Below, piece after piece: positions 6,261-13,839 of a stretch of 24,362 nucleotides of DNA. The notes below the pieces were generated by a model that saw only the letters and a list, made by a program, of their open reading frames with translations, made no database searches and was not told the origin of the DNA. Within the stretch, counting starts at the first letter, position 1; each line of letters opens with the position of its first letter. The position numbers were made by a program, and so were the translations under genes. Source of the DNA: CAZRIZ01 sp964625885 (GTDB lineage: Bacteria; Patescibacteriota; Saccharimonadia; Saccharimonadales; Saccharimonadaceae); assembly GCA_964625885.1 (NCBI GenBank), contig CAZVBM010000010.1, positions 1 through 24,362 on the forward strand, written 5' to 3'.

Positions 6261-7910
6261 ATGATGAAAACAAAACGTCCAGTATCGGTTGATGGTTTTA
6301 TGCCGGTTAAGCGCCAGGCTAGGGCGGTTGATATTAAGACCAAATCTCTGTCTGGGGCTAATCGGCCAGTGGTCGAGGTGACTCAAGAAAAGTCGAACCA
6401 TGTGCCTAAACCTGAACCACCTGTGGTCAATGGGGTGAACAGCCTGCCGCCAATTGAACTTAATGATGATAAGAGTAAACAACTCTCTCGGCGTTTGCGT
6501 AAGAAACATAGAGCTAAAAAGAAGAGTCGAGAGAAGAAAAAGCATAGCGGCCTTGTGAGGTTTATCGTTTGGACGACAGTCTTAGTCGTGTCAGCCTGTG
6601 TGATTTATGCTAGCATGTATGCTTACAAGATAGCTCAAACTTCTAATAAGGTCTTTACTGGGAGTTGGACTGGTCTGTTTGTGCACAAACCGCTGAAGGT
6701 CGATGCTCATGGCCGAACTAATGTGCTAGTTTTTGGCACGGCTGAAGACGATGAGGGTGGTAAGCACGGTGGCGCTAATCTAACCGACTCAATCATGGTA
6801 ATTAGCTTCAGCAAAGATGATAACGACATGGCGATGTTAAATTTGCCGCGTGATCTTTGGGTGAAACATGAAAAGATTTGCTCGGTTGGCTATCAGGAGA
6901 AAATTAATTCGGTTTATTTCTGCGCTTCCGACAACGGTAAAAACGAACTCGCTGGAGCTGAGGCCTTAATGCGTAAAGTAACAGAAGTGACGGGAGTCGA
7001 TTTGCAATACTATGTCCATCTCAATTTTGGTGCTGTCATCGGTTTGGTAGACGCGGTTGGCGGTGTTGATGTCGATGTGATGGGTTATGGGCCGGTGCCG
7101 AGGGGCGTTAAACCTGGAAGTATTTTGGACCGTAACTTTGATTGGAAGTGCGGCGGTAGGTGTTACTATGTCAAATACGAGCCAGGTGTGCATCATATGG
7201 ATGGAGAGCATGCCTTGGCTTTTATTCGGGCACGCAATGCCAATGGCGGCTATGGCTTACCTAACTCGAACTTCGATCGCGAAAAAAATCAGCAAAAGGT
7301 GGTAAATGCACTGTTATCAAAGATGATGACGGCTGGAACTCTAACTGACTACAATAAATTCTCGAAAATTCTTGACGCGGTAGGTGATAACTTGCGTACG
7401 AATTTTTCATCAGAAGAGGTTCAATCAGCGATTAGCTTAGCTAAAAAGGCCAAGTTTAGCAATGGCCGCTCAATCACACTAGTCGGTGACGGTACAAACC
7501 TACTAACAACAGGCAGTTTATACGGTAAATCTTCTGTTTATCCAAAAGCTGGCTTGTTTGATTACGAGGCGATAAAAAAGTACATTAATAAAGAATTATT
7601 AGACGCTGGTCTATCCGAAGAGGCGGCTAAGATTGGCGTGTTTAATGCCAGTGGTGAACCTGGCGCCGCCAAGAATCTAGCTGACAAGCTAAAAGAGAAT
7701 AATGTTAATGTAGTTCAGGTTGGCAACGCCCCAAAAGCCTGCTCGCCCAACTCAAAAGTTGCGATTGTCGCATTAGGCGATCAATCTAAGCCAAAAACTC
7801 TAACGCGAATACGCAAGGTTGCTAATGGTCGTAAAGTTGATGATTGCGAACTTGAATTTGACTATGATCGAACTATGGACTTCGTGGTTATTATTAATAG
7901 CTTGGAGTAA
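6261..7910 (+). CDS. LytR-CpsA-Psr (LCP) family glycopolymer ligase with LytR_C domain
   Basis: LCP enzymes transfer glycopolymers from a lipid carrier to peptidoglycan or surface proteins on the outer face of the membrane. The 549-residue protein has a long, highly basic cytoplasmic tail (1-97, with a Lys/Arg run at 78-95) and one membrane segment (about 100-119). The LCP domain spans about 150-355 and contains TDSIMVIS (Asp176), NLPRDLW (194-200), FIRARN (321-326) and FDREKNQQ (338-345); these hold the Asp and Arg residues used for phosphate and metal binding. A C-terminal LytR_C domain covers about 455-545. I chose the ATG at 6261 over a start 90 bases upstream, since the longer form would overlap lepB and lie upstream of the -10 box. 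galU and this gene could serve the same envelope glycan, but that is inference. Confidence 0.92.
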   Translation: MMKTKRPVSVDGFMPVKRQARAVDIKTKSLSGANRPVVEVTQEKSNHVPKPEPPVVNGVNSLPPIELNDDKSKQLSRRLRKKHRAKKKSREKKKHSGLVRFIVWTTVLVVSACVIYASMYAYKIAQTSNKVFTGSWTGLFVHKPLKVDAHGRTNVLVFGTAEDDEGGKHGGANLTDSIMVISFSKDDNDMAMLNLPRDLWVKHEKICSVGYQEKINSVYFCASDNGKNELAGAEALMRKVTEVTGVDLQYYVHLNFGAVIGLVDAVGGVDVDVMGYGPVPRGVKPGSILDRNFDWKCGGRCYYVKYEPGVHHMDGEHALAFIRARNANGGYGLPNSNFDREKNQQKVVNALLSKMMTAGTLTDYNKFSKILDAVGDNLRTNFSSEEVQSAISLAKKAKFSNGRSITLVGDGTNLLTTGSLYGKSSVYPKAGLFDYEAIKKYINKELLDAGLSEEAAKIGVFNASGEPGAAKNLADKLKENNVNVVQVGNAPKACSPNSKVAIVALGDQSKPKTLTRIRKVANGRKVDDCELEFDYDRTMDFVVIINSLE

Positions 7911-7913
7911 GTA

Positions 7914-8747
7914 ATGATCAGGACTTTCTTAACCTATTCGTTATCCAAAAATCGTCGTCGTGACTTAGCAAGTAGGGTGATTTATATAGCACTGAACATC
8001 GCTTTAGTTGCTAGTATAGCTGTGTCTGTGATTATTTTTTCATCAGTTTGGCTGGCAATAGCCTTACTGATCTTGAGTAAATGGCGTGTTTTCGCGGTTA
8101 AGCCACGTTTTTGGTGGGCTAATATGCAGTCAAATGCAGTCGATTTTATTGTGGGCTTAGGGTATGTTGTTTATCTGGCACAGATACCTCTGGGTAGCTA
8201 TGCTAGTCAAGCGGTTATTGCTATCTCATATATTCTCTGGCTTTTGGTGGTTAAGCCACGATCTGGCCGAGCCTGGGTGGCAACACAGGGACTGATAGCT
8301 ATGTATGCTGGTACTAGTTTGCTTTTAATGATCGGCTCAGATTGGCCTCAGTTTGTGGTGATAGGATTGTCAATGCTGGTCTGTTTCGTATCACAACGGC
8401 ACGTATTAGCGGCTCATGACATTGAGGGGGTTAATTATTATGCTGCGCTAGGTGCCATGATTTGTGGAGAGACCATATGGGTGTTGAGTCATTGGGTGGT
8501 GGCCTATGGTTTGCCGCTAAAAGGTCTCTACTTGGTCCAGCCAGCCATGGTTTTGGTGTTAATGATGGTTGTAGTTGAGTTAGTGGTGGAGTCAGCCGTA
8601 AATGAGCCGGAACAAAATGATGCAAAGTTGACTAGAGGAGTTTGGTTAAATGAGCTACGCCCGGTGCTTTTACCAATTGGTCTGTGTTTAGTTACGGTTA
8701 TAGCTTTGCTAATACTGTTTTCTAAGCCGCTAGCTGGTAGTATTTAA
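7914..8747 (+). CDS. Multi-pass membrane protein of unknown function
   Basis: A 277-residue hydrophobic protein with roughly seven to nine membrane segments, a basic N-terminus (SKNRRRDLASR), and a charged stretch before the last segment (about 228-250). I recognise no family motif. The GGAG at the end of the LCP gene serves as its Shine-Dalgarno sequence, only three bases separate the two genes, and the TAA overlaps the possible ATG of htrA. It is therefore an operon partner of the LCP ligase and HtrA. A role in envelope assembly, for example as a transporter or enzyme partner, is a guess from position. Confidence 0.75.
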   Translation: MIRTFLTYSLSKNRRRDLASRVIYIALNIALVASIAVSVIIFSSVWLAIALLILSKWRVFAVKPRFWWANMQSNAVDFIVGLGYVVYLAQIPLGSYASQAVIAISYILWLLVVKPRSGRAWVATQGLIAMYAGTSLLLMIGSDWPQFVVIGLSMLVCFVSQRHVLAAHDIEGVNYYAALGAMICGETIWVLSHWVVAYGLPLKGLYLVQPAMVLVLMMVVVELVVESAVNEPEQNDAKLTRGVWLNELRPVLLPIGLCLVTVIALLILFSKPLAGSI

Positions 8748-9922
8748 TGGAGGAAGGAGTGGAGCCGATAGTTGAGAAAAAAACTAATAATAAAGCTAGT
8801 GTTATAGCCTTAGCTGTTTTTGGACTGGTAATGATACTGTGTGCTATTGCCTATTTTGCGGGCTGGCTGAATTATAAACCTAAATCTTCAGTTGTAGATC
8901 AGCAGGAAATATCGACGTCGAGCGATAGTGATAAGAATTCTTATCAATTTACCGATCAAAGCACGTCAATTAGCGACTTGGTTGAGAAGGTCTCACCAAG
9001 CGTGGTGTCAATTTTAACAACCACTAATTCGGTGACTTTTTGGGGTGAAGATTCGGTTCAGCAGGGGGCTGGCAGCGGAGTAATTCTATCTAAGAACGGC
9101 TATATCCTAACAAATAGGCACGTGGTTAGTGGAGCTAAGGATGTCATGGTGGTATTAGCAAACGGTGAAACTTATGATGATGTTAAGTTGGTGTTCCTAG
9201 ATCCGATGAATGACTTAGCATTCTTAAAAATTAACGGCGTGAGTGATTTAAGCCCGATTGAAATTGGCGATTCAAAGACCATTAAGGTTGGGCAGCCGGT
9301 ATTGGCGATTGGCAATGCTCTGGGCGAATACCAGAATACAGTTACAAATGGAATCATATCTGGGGTGGGGCGAAATATTATTGCTCAGAGCGGAAATGGT
9401 TACGGTGTTGTTAAGTCCGAGGGTTTGAGCGATCTAATCCAAACCGACGCTGCAATTAACTCTGGTAATTCTGGTGGGCCGCTAGTAAATGCTGGCGGTC
9501 AGTTGATCGGTATTAATACAGCTGTGGCACAAAATGCACACGGTATTGGTTTTGCGATTCCAATTGGCGCTGCTAAAGGAGTAATTAAGCAGTTAGGTCG
9601 CACAGATGTAGAAATTAGACGTAGTTACGTTGGTGTCAGCTATACAGAGATTACTCCTACGATAGCAAAACAACAGGGATTGTCCCGCTCACGCGGCGCG
9701 CTTATTGGCTCGGGAGGGGTGATACCAAACTCTCCCGCTCAGCTAGCTGGTTTGCGCGATGGTGATGTTATCGTCAAAGTTAATGGTAGTGAAGTCGGTG
9801 TGGTTGGTAGTGTGGCGACTTTGGTGGCAGAATATAGCCCAGGTGAGACGATTGAATTGACGATCTTGCGAGGCGAGGCCGAGTTGACTTTCCGGATCAA
9901 GATTGGTGAATATACTAACTAG
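8747..9922 (+). CDS. HtrA/DegP-type serine protease with PDZ domain
   Basis: A membrane-anchored, externally facing protease for quality control of exported proteins. The 391-residue protein has a membrane segment at about 18-40, a low-complexity Ser/Asp linker, a trypsin-like domain with His125 (TNRHVV), Asp156 (NDLAFL) and Ser242 (GNSGGP), and a single PDZ domain from about 292 to the end. All three catalytic residues are present. The start is uncertain: ATG at 8747 shares a base with the previous stop, but GTG at 8759 has GGAGGAAGGA just upstream and would shorten the protein by four residues. Its stop codon overlaps that of the convergent prmC. Confidence 0.94.
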   Translation: MEEGVEPIVEKKTNNKASVIALAVFGLVMILCAIAYFAGWLNYKPKSSVVDQQEISTSSDSDKNSYQFTDQSTSISDLVEKVSPSVVSILTTTNSVTFWGEDSVQQGAGSGVILSKNGYILTNRHVVSGAKDVMVVLANGETYDDVKLVFLDPMNDLAFLKINGVSDLSPIEIGDSKTIKVGQPVLAIGNALGEYQNTVTNGIISGVGRNIIAQSGNGYGVVKSEGLSDLIQTDAAINSGNSGGPLVNAGGQLIGINTAVAQNAHGIGFAIPIGAAKGVIKQLGRTDVEIRRSYVGVSYTEITPTIAKQQGLSRSRGALIGSGGVIPNSPAQLAGLRDGDVIVKVNGSEVGVVGSVATLVAEYSPGETIELTILRGEAELTFRIKIGEYTN

Positions 9923-10806
9923 CCTCGATACTGAGCTGCGGTGACGTAGCCAGCGTGCTTTATCTGGCTGAATCCGTACTTTTGAAGTCTTTTGAATAAT
10001 TGAGCCTGCTGTCTGGGGTCTGACTCGAGAACTAGCCAGTCTTTTGGATTGAGATTATGCTGCTCCATAATCTGGTTTATTAATCTATAAATTAAATTGA
10101 GTCCGCCTCCGTCAGCAAAAAGGGCGGACCCAGGTTCAAACTTGGCCTCGGTGTTAATTTCCCAATCAGTTGATACATAAGGTAGGTTGGCTGTGATGAC
10201 ATCGTAATTTTTGGTGATGTTAACAAGTAGGTCGTTTTGAATAATTTTTGTATTCAGCACTTCAAGGTTAGATTGATTTTGTTTACAAATTTTCAGGGCT
10301 TTTTTACTGATATCGTAAAGGTCAATTTTGTAAGGAGCTTTAAGCCGCTCCAACTCGAGTGCCAGACTCAAACCGATTGCGCCCGAGCCGCAGCCGATGT
10401 CAGCTATTTTGATTGGATGAGCATTGATTATTGGGATAATAATATCTAGGATTTGTTGAATTAATTCTTCGGTCTCGGGACGCGGTATTAGTACGTCAGG
10501 TGAAACAATAAAATCGCGACCAAAGAACTCTTTGTGTCCGGTTAGGTAGGCTAGTGGATAGTTAGCGATTCTTTTTTGCAGCATTTGGTTAGCGCGCTTA
10601 TGTTCATCTTCGGTTAAGATCACTTCTGGGTGGGTGTGTAAATCAATACGTTTTACGTCTAAAACATAAGCCAAGATCAACTCGGCGTCTAGCTGGGGAG
10701 TGGCGGTGTCGCTTTTAAGTCGTAGCTGTTGATTCGCTTGACTAAGCCAGTCGCCTCGATTAATTATTGCTAGCCTCGCTGTCGTTGGTGATGAGCTCTT
10801 GTTCAT
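9919..10806 (-). CDS. prmC: Release factor glutamine N5-methyltransferase
   Basis: PrmC methylates the Gln of the GGQ motif in class 1 release factors, using SAM. The 295-residue protein has the N-terminal helical domain with PLAYLTGHKEFFG, then IPRPETEEL (107-115), the SAM-binding DIGCGSGAI (136-144) and the substrate motif NLPY (207-210). NLPY is a variant of the usual NPPY. The only available ATG (10806) lies 47 bases inside the end of prfA, so translation is coupled to that of its own substrate. There is no good Shine-Dalgarno sequence. The stop codon shares the bases CTAG with that of htrA on the other strand. Confidence 0.93.
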   Translation of the reverse strand: MNKSSSPTTARLAIINRGDWLSQANQQLRLKSDTATPQLDAELILAYVLDVKRIDLHTHPEVILTEDEHKRANQMLQKRIANYPLAYLTGHKEFFGRDFIVSPDVLIPRPETEELIQQILDIIIPIINAHPIKIADIGCGSGAIGLSLALELERLKAPYKIDLYDISKKALKICKQNQSNLEVLNTKIIQNDLLVNITKNYDVITANLPYVSTDWEINTEAKFEPGSALFADGGGLNLIYRLINQIMEQHNLNPKDWLVLESDPRQQAQLFKRLQKYGFSQIKHAGYVTAAQYRG

Positions 10807-11839
10807 AGATCTTTAGTTTTTCTAGCAAGTCGCCGATGTCGCCGTTCATGGCGCCAGGAATGTTGCTACGAGTGTAGCTAATGCGGTGGTCGGTGATGCG
10901 ATCTTGAGGGAAATTATAGGTGCGAATCTTCTCGCTGCGATCACCTGAGCCAATCAGGCTGCGCCGTTTACTACTCATTTTGGCTTGCTCTTCTTCAAGC
11001 TTGGCTTGAAGCAGGCGACTACGTAATATGCTCATGGCTTTAATCTTATTCTTGATCTGTGATTTTTCGTCTTGGTTAGCGACCACAATGCCAGTCGGTA
11101 GGTGGGTGATGCGTACAGCTGAATCGGTGGTATTAACGCTTTGTCCACCATGACCACCTGAGCGATAAACATCAATTCGCAGATCATTTGGATTGACCTC
11201 AATATCAGTTTCTTCAGCCTCGGGCAAAACAGCGACAGTCACGGTACTGGTATGTATGCGACCCTGGCTTTCGGTTTCTGGTACCCGCTGAACGCGGTGG
11301 ACGCCCGACTCAAACTTAAAAGTGCCATAGGGCTTAGGGCCGCTAATTTTGAAGATGACTTCTTTGTAGCCACCAGCGTCGTTAAAGCTCTCGCTCATTA
11401 ACTCAGTGCGAAAACTGTTTTGTTCGCAATAGCGCAGGTAAGCTCTATAAAGTTCGGCCGCAAACAGGCCGGCTTCATCGCCACCGGCTCCGGCGCGTAT
11501 TTCAACCATGGCGTTCTTGTTATCGTTTGGATCAGCTGGGGTCAGAATTTGGGTTAGCTGCTGGTTGATTTGTTCAATTTTCTGTTCAGTCTCAGCCAGC
11601 TCTTGCTGCGCTAGCTCAGCTAGTTCAATGTCGTCGCCGTGAATTAGCTCCTGAGCTTCAGTTTTTTGTGCCTCTAATAGTTCGCTTTGCTGTATGAGGT
11701 CTAGGATCTCGGTTAGCTCGCTTAATCGGCGCATTTTATCAGCGTATTCTGGTTGATGAAAGGCGTTTGGTTCAGCTGAAAAAGTTGTTAGCTCGTCTTT
11801 TTCAGCTAATAGTTTGGTTTTATCGATATTGAGTTTCAT
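10760..11839 (-). CDS. prfA: Peptide chain release factor 1
   Basis: RF1 reads UAA and UAG and releases the finished peptide. The 359-residue protein is full length. The codon-reading tripeptide appears as PET at 187-189 in VQRVPETESQGR, matching the RF1 PxT rule (RF2 has SPF). The GGQ peptidyl-hydrolysis motif is at 231-233 in SGGHGGQSVN. It sits upstream of prmC with an overlapping start. A possible -10 (TATACT, 11862-11867) and the rpmE terminator lie upstream, making prfA-prmC a two-gene unit. Its presence matters here because every stop codon in the window is UAA or UAG. Confidence 0.96.
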   Translation of the reverse strand: MKLNIDKTKLLAEKDELTTFSAEPNAFHQPEYADKMRRLSELTEILDLIQQSELLEAQKTEAQELIHGDDIELAELAQQELAETEQKIEQINQQLTQILTPADPNDNKNAMVEIRAGAGGDEAGLFAAELYRAYLRYCEQNSFRTELMSESFNDAGGYKEVIFKISGPKPYGTFKFESGVHRVQRVPETESQGRIHTSTVTVAVLPEAEETDIEVNPNDLRIDVYRSGGHGGQSVNTTDSAVRITHLPTGIVVANQDEKSQIKNKIKAMSILRSRLLQAKLEEEQAKMSSKRRSLIGSGDRSEKIRTYNFPQDRITDHRISYTRSNIPGAMNGDIGDLLEKLKIYEQELITNDSEASNN

Positions 11840-11861
11840 AAAAGTCTTTCGTTTAGTTTCT

Positions 11862-11867
11862 AGTATA
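11862..11867 (-). promoter_or_regulatory. Candidate -10 box of prfA-prmC
   Basis: TATACT on the minus strand, 22 bases before the prfA ATG, without a clear -35 box. It implies a leader of about 16 nt. Confidence 0.4.
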
Positions 11868-11882
11868 AATCATTTGCCAAAT

Positions 11883-11911
11883 AAAACACACCCCAGTGGC
11901 GGGATGTGTTT
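11883..11911 (-). terminator. Rho-independent terminator of rpmE
   Basis: On the minus strand AAACACA-T-CCC pairs with GGGTGTGTTT across a short loop (one bulged base), followed by TTTATTT. It lies 13 bases after the rpmE stop codon and separates rpmE from prfA. Confidence 0.75.
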
Positions 11912-11924
11912 CTAACAAACGAAG

Positions 11925-12284
11925 CTATTTGTCTTTTTTAGCTTTGGTTTCGGCCTTGGCTTTAGTGGCAGGCTTTTTCTCAACTTTTTTAGCTTGCTTA
12001 GCGGCTGCTTTTTTGGCCATTTCGGCTTGGTGCTTCTTAGCGGCTTCGGCCTGTTTCTTAAAGCGGTCGACGCGACCTTCGGTGTCGATAATTTTTTCCT
12101 CACCAGTAAAGAATGGGTGTGAAGCGCTGGAAATATGAATCTTAACTAGTGGATATTCGTTACCATCTTCCCATTTGATAGTTTCTTCGCTCGGAGCGGT
12201 GCTTTTGGTCAAAAAGCTAAAACCGGCTGCTTCGTCGCTAAATACGACAAGCCGATATTCTTTAGGATGTATACTGCTTTTCAT
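11925..12284 (-). CDS. rpmE: 50S ribosomal protein L31, type B, with Lys/Ala tail
   Basis: A 119-residue L31. The core (about 1-85) shows MKSSIHPKEYR, a WEDGNEYPLV segment and ISSASHPFFTGEEK followed by DTEGRVDRFKK, typical of L31. It has no cysteine and so cannot bind zinc, which marks it as type B. A tail of about 40 residues is almost entirely Lys, Ala, Glu and Pro and should be disordered and RNA-binding. I chose the ATG at 12284 over a TTG nine bases upstream, since MKSSIHP matches the family start and the TTG falls before or at the predicted transcript start. A consensus promoter ends 9 bases before the ATG, so the mRNA is probably leaderless. It is divergent from rpsB. Confidence 0.92.
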   Translation of the reverse strand: MKSSIHPKEYRLVVFSDEAAGFSFLTKSTAPSEETIKWEDGNEYPLVKIHISSASHPFFTGEEKIIDTEGRVDRFKKQAEAAKKHQAEMAKKAAAKQAKKVEKKPATKAKAETKAKKDK

Positions 12285-12293
12285 AATTCTCAA

Positions 12294-12322
12294 ATTTTAG
12301 AGTAAATTATCTAATTTGTCAA
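12294..12322 (-). promoter_or_regulatory. Promoter of rpmE (leaderless)
   Basis: On the minus strand TTGACA (12317-12322), a 17-nt spacer and TAAAAT (12294-12299). The ATG is 9 bases after the -10, giving an untranslated leader of about 3 nt or less. The -35 box is two bases from the -35 box of the rpsB promoter facing the other way. Confidence 0.8.
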
Positions 12323-12324
12323 AC

Positions 12325-12353
12325 TTGACTAATGAGTGGTGATTTGTTAAAAT
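12325..12353 (+). promoter_or_regulatory. Promoter of rpsB-tsf
   Basis: TTGACT (12325-12330), a 17-nt spacer and TAAAAT (12348-12353), with TGT just before it (extended -10). The start is predicted near 12360, leaving an 82-nt leader, the longest in the window. Confidence 0.8.
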
Positions 12354-12357
12354 CACC
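12338..12357 (+). promoter_or_regulatory. Perfect inverted repeat over the rpsB -10 box
   Basis: GGTGATTT (12338-12345), GTTA, AAATCACC (12350-12357): two 8-bp arms around a 4-bp centre, spanning the -10 box and part of the spacer. It could be an operator. It lies upstream of the transcript start, so it would act as DNA, not RNA. Confidence 0.45.
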
Positions 12358-12380
12358 AGCGTAATAAATTTAATGACACA

Positions 12381-12441
12381 GCTTATCGCTTTCTCCTGCC
12401 AAGTAAGGTAGTGGCGATAGGCGAGGTAAAAGGAGTACAAA
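12381..12441 (+). promoter_or_regulatory. Structured rpsB mRNA leader, candidate autoregulatory element
   Basis: GCTTATCGC (12381-12389) pairs with GCGATAGGC (12414-12422): 9 bp with one G-U. Inside, CTGCC (12396-12400) pairs with GGTAG (12407-12411) around the loop AAGTAA. CTCCT (12393-12397), partly in the inner stem, is an exact complement of AGGAG (12431-12435) in the Shine-Dalgarno sequence, so a pseudoknot could close the ribosome site. S2 is known to repress its own mRNA through a structured leader in Enterobacteria; applying that here is inference. Confidence 0.5.
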
Positions 12442-13173
12442 ATGAGTGATGTTAAGATTGACATCAAAGCTTTGCTTGAAGCGGGCGTGCATTTTGGTCA
12501 CAAGACCAGCCGTTGGCACCCCAAGATGGCACCATATATCCATTCTAAGCGCGGTGATATTCATATCATCGATCTGACCAAGACGGTTGAGGCGCTAGAC
12601 ACAGCGCTTGATGCTGTTTCGGCGGCAGTGACTAAGGGCGGTAAGGTGCTCTTTGTCGGTACGAAAAGCCAGGTCAAAGACGAAATCAAGCGAGTGGCTG
12701 AAGCGACCGATCAGCTTTACGTTAGTGAACGTTGGGTTGGTGGCACGCTGACTAATCACAAAACAATTAGTTCGCAAATTCGTAAACTACACAAGCTAGA
12801 GAAACAGATTGCTACTGGTGAACTAGAGCGACGCTATTCGAAGCTAGAGGTCCAGCGTGTTCAAGAAGAAATTGATGTTTTGAATCAACGCTATGGTGGT
12901 GTCAAAACTATGACCAGTAAGCCAGCGATGGTAGTCGTGACCGACGCAATTGTCGAGCGCAACGCCATTAACGAAGCTAAAAAAGTCGGTATCCCAGTGG
13001 TGGCTTTTTGCGATAGCAATGCTGACCCAGCTGATATCGACTATGTCATTCCAGCCAATGATGATGCAATCAAGGGCCTGCATCTGATGCTGAGCTACTT
13101 TGAAGAAGCGATTTTAGCCGCTAGCAAAAATATCAAACCAGCTACCCCAGCTGACAAAAAAGAAGGGAAGTAA
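12442..13173 (+). CDS. rpsB: 30S ribosomal protein S2
   Basis: A 243-residue S2, normal length. The N-terminal LLEAGVHFGHKTSRWHPKM signature is clear, followed by IHIIDLTKT, a coiled-coil insert at about 115-155, and VGIPVVAFCDSNADP with IDYVIPANDDA. AAAAGGAG lies six bases before the ATG. tsf follows after one base, as in most bacteria. Confidence 0.97.
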   Translation: MSDVKIDIKALLEAGVHFGHKTSRWHPKMAPYIHSKRGDIHIIDLTKTVEALDTALDAVSAAVTKGGKVLFVGTKSQVKDEIKRVAEATDQLYVSERWVGGTLTNHKTISSQIRKLHKLEKQIATGELERRYSKLEVQRVQEEIDVLNQRYGGVKTMTSKPAMVVVTDAIVERNAINEAKKVGIPVVAFCDSNADPADIDYVIPANDDAIKGLHLMLSYFEEAILAASKNIKPATPADKKEGK

Positions 13174-13174
13174 A

Positions 13175-13780
13175 ATGGCAAAATTTACTGCAGAAGATAT
13201 TAAGAAATTAAAAGACTTGACTGGCGTTGGCTTGACCGATGCCCGTGAGGCGCTACGCGAAGCTGATGGCGATTTTGACAAGGCTCTTAAAGCGATGCGC
13301 GAAAAAGGTATGACCAAGGCAGAAAAGCGTGGTGACCGCGAGACTCGCTCGGGCGTGATTGATAGCTATATTCATGATGGACGCATTGGTGTGTTGGTGG
13401 AGCTAAACTGTGAAACCGACTTTGTGGCTCGGACTGAAGAGTTCAAAGCTCTGGCACATGAAATTGCCTTGCAGGTGGCTGGTATGAATCCAGCTTATGT
13501 TTCACGCGAAGCAGTGCCGGCCGAAGAAGTTGAGCGTGTTAAGGCGGAAATCATTGCTGCTAATGGCGACAAGCTCGACAAAAAGCCAGCGGAAATCGTA
13601 GAGAAGATCGTTCAGGGGCAGATTGACAAACACTTTGATGAGTTGATTTTGCTCAATCAACCTTACTTTAAAGACACTACCAAGACAATTAATGATTTGG
13701 TCAAAGAAGCGATTGCTAAACTTGGTGAAAACATCACCGTGCGTCGTTTTGCTCGAATGGAAGTCGGCTTAGACGCCTAA
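13175..13780 (+). CDS. tsf: Elongation factor Ts
   Basis: EF-Ts exchanges GDP for GTP on EF-Tu. The protein has 201 residues, close to the short Thermus-like form and well below the 283 of E. coli. It starts with a UBA-like domain (LKDLTGVGLTDAREAL) and contains the EF-Tu contact motif CETDFVART. It ends with a single shortened core (ENITVRRFARMEVG). GGGAAG at the end of rpsB is its Shine-Dalgarno sequence. A strong terminator follows, so pyrH, often the next gene, is not in this unit. Confidence 0.96.
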   Translation: MAKFTAEDIKKLKDLTGVGLTDAREALREADGDFDKALKAMREKGMTKAEKRGDRETRSGVIDSYIHDGRIGVLVELNCETDFVARTEEFKALAHEIALQVAGMNPAYVSREAVPAEEVERVKAEIIAANGDKLDKKPAEIVEKIVQGQIDKHFDELILLNQPYFKDTTKTINDLVKEAIAKLGENITVRRFARMEVGLDA

Positions 13781-13799
13781 GTCTAAAAACGACAAATAA

Positions 13800-13828
13800 A
13801 AATACCCCAGACTTTTCTGGGGTATTTT
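13800..13828. terminator. Bidirectional terminator between tsf and the convergent unknown gene
   Basis: AAATACCCCAGA (13800-13811) and TCTGGGGTATTT (13816-13827) form a 12-bp perfect stem with a 4-nt loop. T tracts follow on both strands, so it serves tsf and the minus-strand gene ending at 13840. Confidence 0.93.
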
Positions 13829-13839
13829 AGTTTATTGGC

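Noticed and set aside
13499..13514. GTTTCACGCGAAGC as a parS site
   Set aside because: It only partly resembles the parS palindrome and lies inside the tsf coding sequence, where it encodes conserved residues.
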